Assembly (NCBI GenBank): GCA_000442125.1
Contig: KE546970.1
Span: 248,001-312,000 of the forward strand
From: Opeltia flavorubescens
Taxonomy: Eukaryota > Ascomycota > Lecanoromycetes > Teloschistales > Teloschistaceae
Length of the DNA: 64,000 bases
Reading direction: 5' to 3'
Numbering within the stretch: position 1 is the first letter of the stretch; each line of letters starts with the position of its first letter. Shown in pieces: positions 47,077-57,508 of the stretch. The translations under genes were made by a program, and so were the position numbers. Below the pieces are notes generated by a model that was not told the origin of the DNA, ran no database searches, and saw nothing but the letters and a program-made list of their open reading frames with translations.

Positions 47077-50000
47077 TCAGGGGTCATCTTCATGCCGCCA
47101 CGCTAGTCTCCGTCGCGGTGGGTTCCTCAGGAGGGTGTTGCTGCCCCTCCCCTCGTCATCGTCTTTTTCCTTCGACACTTGAACAAGCACGCTCGCACCC
47201 ACACTTGCTTTCATCCTGGCGCTACTCAACGGCAATCCGTACTTGACCACTCCCCTGACGATTAATTCGAAATCATACTGTAGTACCTTTTCCCATCTCT
47301 CTGATCCGCCCTCCTCGGTCTTATTACCCGGATGCCCAAGGCGAACCTCGCCGACGGAGGAGAATGGGGTATGGTGCAGTGGAGAAGGGTCGAAGATCAG
47401 GGGAGAATCAAATTCGAAAATACGCCCAAGAAGCATGGTCTGGGAGTCGGTCTCCGGGTCCGTGATGGGATCGGTGCCTTCGTCAATACCACTAGAACCG
47501 AAAGAGGAGTCTGATGGCATCAGGTGTGAGATGGATGGGTTTCTTATGTTGACCGCCGACATTCTGGGAGCGACATCGTGGTTCCGAAGAGGACGAGATC
47601 CTCGATTTCTCCACATCTCGCCAGTTCCCACGTGTTTACTCTTTGCGAAGATGTTGATGTCCAATTCACTAACCTGAACGGCGACAAGGTTGGGATTCAC
47701 AGCGTGAACATGGAGATCCAGCATAAGCTCTTGTTCGGAAGCGAGAACATTTCGGATATCCTTGATCCGGACGTCCACCAGCGGCTTCGAGCACATCACC
47801 ATAATGATGATAACAGCCGCGATCAAAGTGGCCATTAAGGTCGCGAGAGAAGTGTAGACTGTCACTGTTCGGCAAGCACGTTGTCGCTTTTCGTCGTCTG
47901 ATAAATATCCATTTCTAGAACCGCCGCTGACTGCTCGTCGGTTTATTCGGATGCGGCTGGAACGTGCAGATCCAATCAGTGGGGTGCGCTCGTCATCAGC
48001 GCCATCACCCTCTAAGTCATATAGCAGAGGCTCCCCGGACTTTCTGGAGGAGCCTGAAACCTTGATAACATGAGGACTCCTTGGGCTCGAAGGACGCGGT
48101 GACAAACGAGCAGCGCTATTGACCGGCGTGCGAAGCGGTTTGGTAGCATTTGGAAACGGGGATTCGTTATCGAATAATGATGTATGACCGTTACGACCAT
48201 AATGACCAATGTGACGATGATGATATGGCGTTCCTCGATTGCTTTGATTCGGGCCGTGTGAACTTCCCGTATCAGTAGTCTCGTTGGGATAATTGGTAGA
48301 GTGGTACGAATTGTTAGCAAATTTCATACTTTTCTTTCCAGCAATACTATGATGACCGTCTTGTCTAGCCCGGGCTCCATACTGCTCTATTTGACTTGCC
48401 ATTGACGTTGCACTGGGCGTCCGAGAGTGAAAACGGTGTGGTCTTGTCAAAAGTGGTTCGGGAGGATTGGATTCGTAGACGAAGGTTTCTTCAGAATCCG
48501 AGGAGTTAGCCTCGTCGACGGCACTCGCAACTCTGGCTTCGAAGATATCTGATTTGGAAGATGCTATACGTCCTCGAACATTTGTTAGCACTGAAAGTGA
48601 AGATCGACGGGAGTGATCTGGGTAAGGGGGTCTTGAGTCCACGTTTACTCCATGCAGATGGCCTCCTACAAGATCTAATGATTGTAGGCTACTTGACCAG
48701 GCATCAGAAGTATCTAACATAAGAATAGGGGTAGACTCAGGTGAAGTGAACGAGCGAGGAGAGTCCTGCTCGGGAGATGGGGCTCTAGAAAAAGGATGGT
48801 GGTGATGAAAACGACGAAATGACGGCAACCCACCAGTGCCAGCGTTCAACGATGGCGCTTTTCGTACAACTCGCTTCTTTTCTTTCTTTGGTCGAATCGT
48901 TTCAGTGCTAGGCTTGAGACGAAGACTGCCACCGGTGTCTGTCCTTCCAGGTAGACCACGTTCGCCAGTGCCACCACCGAGTGCCACCTGCGGAATCGAA
49001 CTGACAGTCTCGGTTTCTACAGTCATACTCTTGACCGAACCTTCCGCACCCGTCTTACCTTTCGCCGGGTGTAGCTGGGTTGACGATTTCTTTGGATGGA
49101 CGACTTGCGGCCTCACAGCTGATGTTTTCAGAGGATCATGCCTTTTCGCATCTTGACTGTCCTCCTTTGCCGTCTTTTTACTTCCACTACTCTCGTTGCC
49201 ACTTTCCGGCCTGGAGTGGAGATCCTTATCCCCGACATCTTCTTGGGGGTCTTCATCGATTCTTTCTGGTCTCCTTTCTGAAGCCGACTTAGTCATGCCA
49301 TGTTGAGTACTACTTGGACCACCAGTACCGATAGCAGGGGTCGAAGGTATGCTGCTTTCTTGAACAGTCTCTAGTGTAGGCTGACCTCCACTGACGCCTC
49401 GTTGCGGTATTTTCATGGCGGTAGAGGCTGAGGCATCAGAGATTGCAGCCTCGGCTTCCACATTCGGATTCTGAGCTCGATTTGGCCGGTCAACAACGAT
49501 ACTTGGCGTAAGTGTTGGTGCGTTTGATTGATCTGATTTCCTCAATGCATGTACAGCACCTTTATTCGGAGTCAATGGCGGAGGGGATCGGACACGCGGA
49601 AGGTTGGAACCTGACGAGTTGTTGCTCGCATGAGCTGTTTTGATGACCTTCTGAGGTCTGACAGGGTCAACATTTAGGTCTGGGTTGACCGAGGGCTGTA
49701 GCTGGTGGGCGCCGGCAACGGAGAGGGCTCGCTGGATAGCAGCAGCCGAGGGCACGGCAGGTACAATCGGACCAGGCAGAGCAGGGCCACGATTAGGACT
49801 AAGATCGCTGCTGTTTTTGCGGGACCGTGGATTCCCCGTGTTGGCGGACACACCAGATCTAAGTGGAGGGCGCACAGGCGAAGTTTCGCGAGACGGTTTC
49901 GGTGAGGCAGGAGACGAAGTGGTTTGAACGAGCGAGGTAGTCGAAGCCCTCTTCAGTATACGAGGATTCGACGATGAGTGTTGAGGCGTCGATGTCCCAG

Positions 50001-50124
50001 ACACAGGCACAGACGCAGGCCCATCATTCGGTTTTGTCTCATTTTCATTCTCTTTTCCTTGTCCAGATTCGTCCACCTCAGATGGTATGTTTGCAGCAGA
50101 AGCCATAGCGAATGAATGAATCAC
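47077..50124 (-). CDS. VAC7: Vac7-like regulator of PI(3,5)P2 synthesis at the vacuole
   Basis: A single exon encodes 1,015 residues; the start may be Met7 (MASAANIPSEVDESG). The long N-terminal region is Ser/Pro/Thr-rich and probably disordered. It includes a basic EKKRVVRKAPSLNAGTGGLP and the Vac7-typical SEETFVYESNPPEPLL followed by RFHSRTPSATSMASQIEQYG. Near residues 755-780 lies one membrane segment (YTSLATLMATLIAAVIIIMV). The C-terminal luminal part (VRIKDIRNVLASEQELMLDL, HVHAVNPNLVAVQVSELDIN) has LEA-2-like character, as known for Vac7. Vac7 sits in the vacuolar membrane and activates the Fab1 lipid kinase complex, controlling vacuole size and osmotic response. Two long interruptions in the LEA-like part are usual in filamentous fungi. 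Confidence 0.92.
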   Translation of the reverse strand: MIHSFAMASAANIPSEVDESGQGKENENETKPNDGPASVPVSGTSTPQHSSSNPRILKRASTTSLVQTTSSPASPKPSRETSPVRPPLRSGVSANTGNPRSRKNSSDLSPNRGPALPGPIVPAVPSAAAIQRALSVAGAHQLQPSVNPDLNVDPVRPQKVIKTAHASNNSSGSNLPRVRSPPPLTPNKGAVHALRKSDQSNAPTLTPSIVVDRPNRAQNPNVEAEAAISDASASTAMKIPQRGVSGGQPTLETVQESSIPSTPAIGTGGPSSTQHGMTKSASERRPERIDEDPQEDVGDKDLHSRPESGNESSGSKKTAKEDSQDAKRHDPLKTSAVRPQVVHPKKSSTQLHPAKGKTGAEGSVKSMTVETETVSSIPQVALGGGTGERGLPGRTDTGGSLRLKPSTETIRPKKEKKRVVRKAPSLNAGTGGLPSFRRFHHHHPFSRAPSPEQDSPRSFTSPESTPILMLDTSDAWSSSLQSLDLVGGHLHGVNVDSRPPYPDHSRRSSLSVLTNVRGRIASSKSDIFEARVASAVDEANSSDSEETFVYESNPPEPLLTRPHRFHSRTPSATSMASQIEQYGARARQDGHHSIAGKKSMKFANNSYHSTNYPNETTDTGSSHGPNQSNRGTPYHHRHIGHYGRNGHTSLFDNESPFPNATKPLRTPVNSAARLSPRPSSPRSPHVIKVSGSSRKSGEPLLYDLEGDGADDERTPLIGSARSSRIRINRRAVSGGSRNGYLSDDEKRQRACRTVTVYTSLATLMATLIAAVIIIMVMCSKPLVDVRIKDIRNVLASEQELMLDLHVHAVNPNLVAVQVSELDINIFAKSKHVGTGEMWRNRGSRPLRNHDVAPRMSAVNIRNPSISHLMPSDSSFGSSGIDEGTDPITDPETDSQTMLLGRIFEFDSPLIFDPSPLHHTPFSSVGEVRLGHPGNKTEEGGSERWEKVLQYDFELIVRGVVKYGLPLSSARMKASVGASVLVQVSKEKDDDEGRGSNTLLRNPPRRRLAWRHEDDP

Positions 50125-51853
50125 AATTAAGCGTAAACGAAAGATGCGTCAGTGACGAGACACCGGGATTTCCGCCAGCGCAAGAGCCATCTTAGTGGAC
50201 GATTCGAACATGGCAACGTTCCCAGCGTACAGATCGAAATCACCCGAGGATGCACATCGAAGGCACTCGTGCTGTTACTAAGTGAGTCTTGATAGGTCCC
50301 GATGTAGCAAACCCCCAGTAAGCACGTTGTCAAGATGTGAGTGGGCGTTGTGTAGGAGTCTGTATACGTCAACGGTCGAAGAGGGAAAAGATGTCAGCCG
50401 TTCTGGTGCCGTGGCTGCCCAACTTAGGTGCCAAGTGTCTAGTGGCATAGCCTTCCCTTTATGGTTAGCTGATCTCGACCTAGCATTTCATTCGGTGGCT
50501 TTGCGGGGAAAAAGACCTCACAGTAGTGTTTGGGTCGTTATGATTTCAGTCATCACTGGCCAGTGGTTTACGAACTCTACAAGTCTAGATCATCAATGGA
50601 TCGAAGCATTTTTTAGACATAGTGATGTCCGTAATCCTGGAATAATAATTACATGGCCTCCTCAAGTCTTTGCTTTTGCAGATAGCTCCTTGTGTCATGA
50701 TTTTTGGACGAGCCGATTTCATTTCTAATAGCTACAAGACAAAATGGAAGCAAACGGAGAAAGTTAGAATTTCCTCCACGCGTCTTGTATCGAGATGGTC
50801 CCGCAGACAGGGTTACATGTATCGCTGCGGGGGATCGACTGGGGACTTCGTACTTGTATTGAGCCCAGTGATCAAAGCAACCACAGGCTTTAGAGTGTAA
50901 GCTTCCATGGTTAGTAATGGGTGCATCCAGGGGTTGATCTTCCGTAATATTTGTTTACTGTTTGCTGTTAATGAACAAGATCGGCATTCGGCTTATCCTG
51001 GATGCAGTAACTCCGTTGTAGATATTGGCTGTATTGTCGACAACTGGACCGCGGTATATCTGTAGTTGAGCGAACCTTGGGTTCCTGTTTGTAGTGCTCT
51101 TCAAGTCAAGCAGGTGCGAAGAGGGAATAAATAGTGTGGCCGTGGAAGACAAAGGTGAATCCTCGGAACGAGGGGAAGGCCACTAGCGGATTTAGCTTCC
51201 GCCTCTGTCTGTTTACAAACGACGCGTACCTAGAATTATTCAAGGCAACCTTATTGAAACGGCAACTTGGAGCCACCTCACCCACAATCATTCCTCCACC
51301 TATCCTCCCTTCCCTCGTCTCCTTCGTCTATTGACCTGCTCTTTGTCGCTACCACCTTCTCTTGACGAAATTCTTGGTCGGAAAACTCCTCTTCTTTTCA
51401 TACTTTGGACCATTATCGGAACATCCACCTACGCCTTCATCGTGCTTGTACTTCCCCAGTACATCGCAGTCAATATATACCACTGATCCAACGGTCGCAT
51501 CCGCCTGCTCTTTGTGCATCTATCCTAGATTTCCGGTCCGCCCGGGGCGATTGCGTGGCGAACGGAGCTTGGGACATGACTCGAACATCTTGAAACGGTC
51601 AACATTCCGAAGCCACGGCCAGCATTCCTACGGAGCCGCCGCGTCTCACCACGTCAGGATAGCACTTTGTTTGTGTACCTGGCAGCAGTGACATCAACAG
51701 TGCTGGAGTGTTAAACAAAGCGTCGGTGACATATCTCGAAAACACTTGACCAGACAATTGTTCACCACGGAATACCTCACCTTTATTTGCTAAATTGGCA
51801 TATTACATTTTGAACCACAAGTTTGGAAGATCCCAAGGACCATATCGCCTCAG
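50125..51853. promoter_or_regulatory. Divergent Vac7/Wee1 regulatory region
   Basis: These 1.7 kb separate two divergent start codons. A pyrimidine-rich tract at 51285-51315 (CCTCCACCTATCCTCCCTTC) probably marks the Wee1 transcription start, implying a ~550-nt leader. Within that leader an ATG at 51576 opens a five-codon upstream frame (MTRTS, stop 51591-51593), which could dampen Wee1 translation. Longer frames such as 50282-50728 lack ATG starts and domain character. No RNA gene is seen. Confidence 0.5.
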
Positions 51854-54800
51854 ATGGTCGGAACATTTTCTCCACACGGTGATGCCGGCGGCACTCTGCA
51901 CTTTCCATCGCCTACTCATATCCGCCATGTGGGTGCTTCATCGGCCTTCAAACAACTTCGGAGATCTTTGTCGCGTTCGCCATCCAAAGGCTCTGCCTTC
52001 CGTCTAGTAAGCTCAAAATCGACATCACCGATCTCGAACTCTCCTTTGTCGCCCAATCGAGAGTTCACCCCGACTCGTTCGCTCTCGGCAACCGTGTCTT
52101 CTCAGACAAATATCGTATCACCCTCACCTTTGATGACACCACATCCATCTAGCGCTAGGAAGAACCGACAGCCAAGTTCGCGGACCGGCTCGCGCAATCC
52201 TTCGCATAGCCCGAAGAGGAAGACACTGGCCGAATTGAGTGATCAAGGCAACTCGACTCCACACTCATCCCAAAGCTCAAGTGACGGCATCGAGAATCGC
52301 AGCGTCAACAACTTCATGGGTGAGCTGTCCTCCGAATCAGATTTCAAAGTCGACACAATCTTTGTGCATGTCGATCAATCTGCGCCCAATCCTGCGCTTG
52401 CAAGACTAGAAAAAGGTAATCGTGGGTCAGTCATATTTGGCGCCAAATCGAGCCCCCTCAAGCGGAGTGACGGAGTAATGAATCGTGATCATGGAAGCAT
52501 AGGAAGTCCTTCAGCCAAGCGACGAAGTCTTCATGGGGCCAGCTTTGGCCCTGACTTCAACATCTTCGACCATGAATCATCACTGCAAAGCAATCATCAT
52601 GTGTTGAGTGAACGATCAAGTTTTGACACTTCCTCTGCCGCGGATCATCAGTCTCTCCTTTCTCCATTACCGAAGCGCACATCTTCGTTACGGAGGACAA
52701 CTTTGCAACAACGGCACGACAAGCCTACCTTTGCACGTTCAAAGCTTAATACCGACATGGCATCCGAATTTAATACGCCCGGTCATCGCTTCCGGATGTC
52801 GCTGGATAGTAACATACCAGCAATGCCCAGAGATAGCCCATTCTCATCGCAGGGGAGCCTGCCAAATGCGTCAGCGCATCCGATGTCCAAAATGAGTACA
52901 AATCCTTCAACTTCAGCATACCCAAATCAGTCTCAGCGACACCCCTTATCTCGAACAATGACTCAGTCTTCATCTAACTCAAGTATGGCCGAAGATTCAC
53001 CAACCCACATCCCTTTTCGACTACCAGAGCATCGGCGAACCATGGTGGATTTCAATAAATCCTTACCCGTCGGCACAGTTCGACCCGCCTCGTCCGGTCA
53101 CGAGTCCAGAGATACCTCCAGTCAAGAGTCATCTGCACAGGGTTCCTTTGCAACGCCAGAGAATTATAGACTTGCAAAGCCACTTCCCGCAGCTTTCATG
53201 TCTACAGGGCTTATTTCGAAGCGGAACAAGAACGTGGAAGATCCGCATATCGCCTTCAATGTCAGCACCAAGGAGCACATGCCCGATACGCCGTGTAAGA
53301 GACATAGTGTCATTGGCTCCACAACACCTGCGCCCCTTCCAGACCTGTCCAGATCACGTCAGATCAGACACTCATTTGGTACCCCTTCAACACCTTTCAA
53401 TCCCCACGCTTCTCGTCCGGCACAGGCAAGCTTTGCGAAAGGTGTAAGCATATTCGGTAGCGGTTTTAATGCTGGAGGCATCAACAGACGAGGTAGTTTT
53501 GCAAGTGTTGATGGCGAAGAAAATACTCAAGCATCCCTGAAAAACTTCGAAAGCCAGTCCAGTACAGATGGCATTCTCTCGACTCCAACCAAACAGGTTT
53601 CTGCGCCAGGCTGTGTCAGCGCCAGAACGATCCATCAAACACCGGAACATGGATCTAGTCTTCGAAGGGGAGCGGATGCTGAGTCTCCCGTATTCGGCAG
53701 TGACTGTAAGTCGATTCACTTTGGAACGCCATCAGGGAGTGCAGATGGAGACAGTGACCACGTGATGGACGATTCTCCATCCGCTGCGCTGCGCTTCAGA
53801 AGCTACTCGAATTTTCATTCCTCCTTTCATGTATCTCGTTCGTCACGAAATAACAAATCCCCCACGCCTCTCACCAAGACATTCCACACTGCCCCCGCCC
53901 GTCTCAAGAGTCCTAGAACTAAGTCAGAGATGGGGTTTCCAGCCAGTCCTATCCAGTCTCTCTTCGATCGCCTCCCTCCTCACACGCCCGGAGAAGGAGA
54001 GATGCCTCCCGACCCAAGTCGACTTTCTATATCTGCACAGACGAATGGTCCGACCATTCAGCCGATGGATAGCATGATCAACAGCAGCTCCATATTTATG
54101 CCGGCGACTCCCACCACATCTCGCGACTCTGCAGCCTTGTTCGGCAAATCTCGTTCGACCCTTGGCTCCTCAACGGCAATACCGCTACCCGAAGCTGATG
54201 CAAGTCTGATGTCAAGATTTGACAGAGTGGAGTTGATAGGTACGGGCGAATTCTCCTTCGTCTATCGTGTCAAGAAAAGCCAGGAATCCAGAAGCAATCG
54301 AGGCTACTTTTCCCTCCCAACCTCGAATCGATCCCCGAACACTCCCTTGCCGGATCGAGTCTGGGCAGTCAAGAAGTCCCGACAGCCTTATCATGGTGTC
54401 AAAGATAGGCAACGAAAACTCCAGGAAGCAAGGACCTTACGAGCTCTCGGTCGTTCTGACCATATCTTACAGCTTTTCGACAGCTGGGAGGACAAAGGTC
54501 ATCTGTACATACAAACCGAGTTTTGCGAAGAAGGGAGCCTGGATATGTTCCTTGACCAAGTTGGAAGGAAAGCTAGACTGGATGATTTCCGCATATGGAA
54601 GATCCTCCTGGAACTGTCGCTCGTAAGTACATCTGATATCTCTGCCTCTTACTTGACATTTACCATTGTCTAGGGTCTTAAACATGTACACGATTCTGGC
54701 TTTATACATCTGGACCTCAAGCCTGCGAACATTCTGGTGACATTTGAGGGAGTGCTTAAACTTGCAGACTTTGGCATGGCTACTCATTGGCCAGCCTCGC

Positions 54801-55414
54801 CAGGTATTGACGGAGAGGGTGATAGGGAGTACATCGGCCCCGAGATATTACGCGGTCATTTCGATAAGCCGGGCGACGTATTCGCACTGGGCCTGATAAT
54901 GCTTGAAATCGCCGGCAACGTAATGCTTCCAGATAATGGAGCTTCATGGCAGCGTCTCCGGACTGGTGACATGAGCGACGTTCCCAGCTTAACATGCAGC
55001 TCGGAGAACAGTAATGTTCTCCGTGATTCGTCAGGGAAACCAATTACGCCCGACTCGTCGGTGGATGATTTCTATGGATCAGATCCTGTCAATGACGATT
55101 GTCACTCGGTAAACTCAATCCATCAAGGACGGGGTCAACAGACAAGAAATCAACCACAGACCCTGCGAACGGGGGAACTACTCAACCCTCCAACTTTCAT
55201 GGTTGATGCAAGCAATCCACAAGCTCTTGACAACATAGTTCGCTGGATGATCTCGCCCGATACAGCCGATCGACCAGTGATCGATCAGATTCTCAGTACG
55301 ACTGGTGTTGAATGGGTGGCGACAAGGAGACGTGCCGGTGCTACGATATTCGAGGGCAACTGGGGCCCTGCGGATGATGTATTGGCGGACGATGCGGAGA
55401 TGATCGACGTTTGA
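51854..55414 (+). CDS. wee1: Wee1-family mitotic inhibitor kinase
   Basis: Exons 51854-54622 and 54674-55414 encode 1,169 residues. The 51-bp intron (GTAAGT...GTCTAG) joins LLELSL to GLKHVHDSGF. The first ~780 residues are Ser/Thr/Pro-rich regulatory sequence with many SP/TP sites. The kinase domain spans about 788-1150: glycine loop GTGEFSFVYRV, lysine in VWAVKKS, hinge QTEFCEEGSLDMFL, catalytic loop HLDLKPANIL (935-944) and DFGMA (955-959). The HLD in place of HRD and the EFSFVY loop are Wee1 hallmarks. It phosphorylates the inhibitory tyrosine of Cdk1 and so delays mitosis; the Aspergillus orthologue is AnkA. A ~120-residue acidic insertion lies in the C-lobe (about 1010-1080), typical for filamentous fungi. 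Confidence 0.95.
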
Positions 55415-57508
55415 GTTTGCGTCAGCAGACAGCACAAAACATTTTATTGCACTCCGAGCTGTACGAAAGCCCGCTGTTGGCTCTGTATTGTCTTGGTGCT
55501 TGAAATGGTTTTGTGGATAAAAGGAGTTGCCGGCCATGTTGGGAAGGCGGTCCGAAGCTTAGGGGAAGAATGACAGCAAGAAGGATAGTCCTTGCGATTG
55601 CAAGGCTTATCCGCTATGATTTACGACGGCGGCAACCATGCCGATTCTGATATCACTCGACGGTGTACGAGATTCGCTTTTACTTACACTTTCAACATTC
55701 ATTTCTCGAAATCCTGCGGCGATGCTATTATTCTAGGAGGCACGACGACATGTGGATCATGTTTTCATGATGGAATTGACTTTCATTTCTTTCTTTCCCC
55801 CAATGACAAATTTATGGTTCATCCGTCAGATCTGGCAGGCAACCGAGATCACGATTGACAAAGAAGAGGGAAAATTCAGTCAATATTTTATTTTAATCAC
55901 ATGGCAAGGACAAGCATGACGCAGATGGCAGATAGATTCACCACCCCGATATTGCAACGAGATGACGAGCTTTTTTGATGGCTATGAGGGTCGCTACTTT
56001 TGAAAGGGAAGGGAGGGGAAAACTTAGATTTTTAGCAGTCTGCTAGCGAGGTTAGCTATTTTTGTTATTGATTGCAGAGGAAAGTTGTAGCTATGAAAAG
56101 AATGAGATCAATCACAAATTTTGCAGACATTTCTTCATATCCGACTTGAGTTCTTTGTAAGAGTACTTAAAAGAATACCTAAAGCTGCCTTCTCTCTCCT
56201 TCGAGGGCGCTTAGGAGTCCCATTCCTCACACAGTATCGACGCGAAGAACTAGACAAACTCTTGAATACAACGACGAATTAAGCAAAGTCTACGCATCGA
56301 TAAACTTTGAATATGATTTCTCCATCATCCATCATCCCTTTTCTCCTCCTTCTCCATCCCTTCCTTCCCTCACTCCAAATCCAAATCCTTTCCACTCACA
56401 TTAAATATCTACGAAATAGTGCACCAAGTCCACGTATAGCAAGACCATTGATAAGTAGAACACTTATTCCGACCCTTTCTTCCCCTGTATCACCCATTTC
56501 CCCTAAAATCGATCTTCAACGACGTAATATATAAACCCAGAAATATAGGGTGTGATTTTCTTATATTGACTCGTCTTTGGTGTACTTCACCCCCTGCCGT
56601 TCGCTCCAGCGCCTCAATTCGTACGATGCCATTCTATACACTTCCGTCGTATTTATAGTATGCACTTCTTCTATCACCACAAAATTTCAAACCCCATTGA
56701 GCGGGATTTCCTTTCCCAGGATCAATTTAACTACTCCTCAGGGAGCAAAATCGAAATATATCTTTGTACCGCTGGTAGGCGCGATATAGACTAGCCGCAA
56801 GATGGTTTTGAGAGATTATCTCATCCCGACTCCCACTCCTAAATCCCTCTTCGTGTCCCATTCTCCCCTTCCTTCAATGCACTAGATACCCGTATAGATT
56901 GCTGAATATCTACATCCCGAAGATGGCTTATACAGCTGTGACAATCATACCGCTTTTCCTTCCAACATTTTAGTAAAGTCTGTTCCATATATACATCCAC
57001 AATTTGCCAAACGAGGTTACCTAACTCCGGATAAATCATGCTTTTCATCTCGTGGGGCAACTTCCATGCTGAAAGTTCAGACACAGATCGTCCCTAATTT
57101 TAATTTTACGATAGGGGGTGGTTGTGTCGTACGCAGCGGCTTGCTGGGGCCGTAAACTCGAGGCCTGTTGAGATAGCGGATTCGGATCGCTTTGTCTCGT
57201 GAGTGACGGATTGTGGGAGAAAGCTTTTCCGACCTGTAAGAGCACATTCGACCTCTCGTGGAAGAAACAAAGTTGGCGTAGACTTCCGCGGGGTGTATTT
57301 TGGGTTTCTTGGATCGGAGGGATCAGGTATGTCCTGTGGACAGAATTGAACTCTTCGCTGCGGTGGGTCAAACGGCGAGGGTCCACGAGACTGCGTTGCG
57401 ACATTGCAATCGGAGGAGGAGGGATTCGAGGAGGGAAGCAATGATTGTCCTGCAGAGCTAGCTGTATGAATTGATCCGGAGCGAGTGTTCAAGGCGGCTG
57501 TGAAATTC
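55415..57508. other. Convergent 3' region between Wee1 and CIA84
   Basis: These 2.1 kb hold the 3' UTRs of two convergent genes. A minus-strand frame at 57106-57492 (RRVQFCPQDIPDPSDP, PRKSTPTLFLPREVEC) is open for 128 codons but has no ATG and overlaps the probable CIA84 3' UTR, so I do not call it. The rest is AT-rich with pyrimidine-rich tracts near 56330-56400. No RNA gene was recognised. Confidence 0.5.

Noticed and set aside
50282-50728. 148-codon plus-strand frame between Vac7 and Wee1
   Set aside because: It has no ATG at its start and no domain, and it lies in a divergent promoter.
57106-57492. 128-codon minus-strand frame downstream of CIA84
   Set aside because: It begins without an ATG, has no recognised family and overlaps the probable 3' UTR of CIA84.
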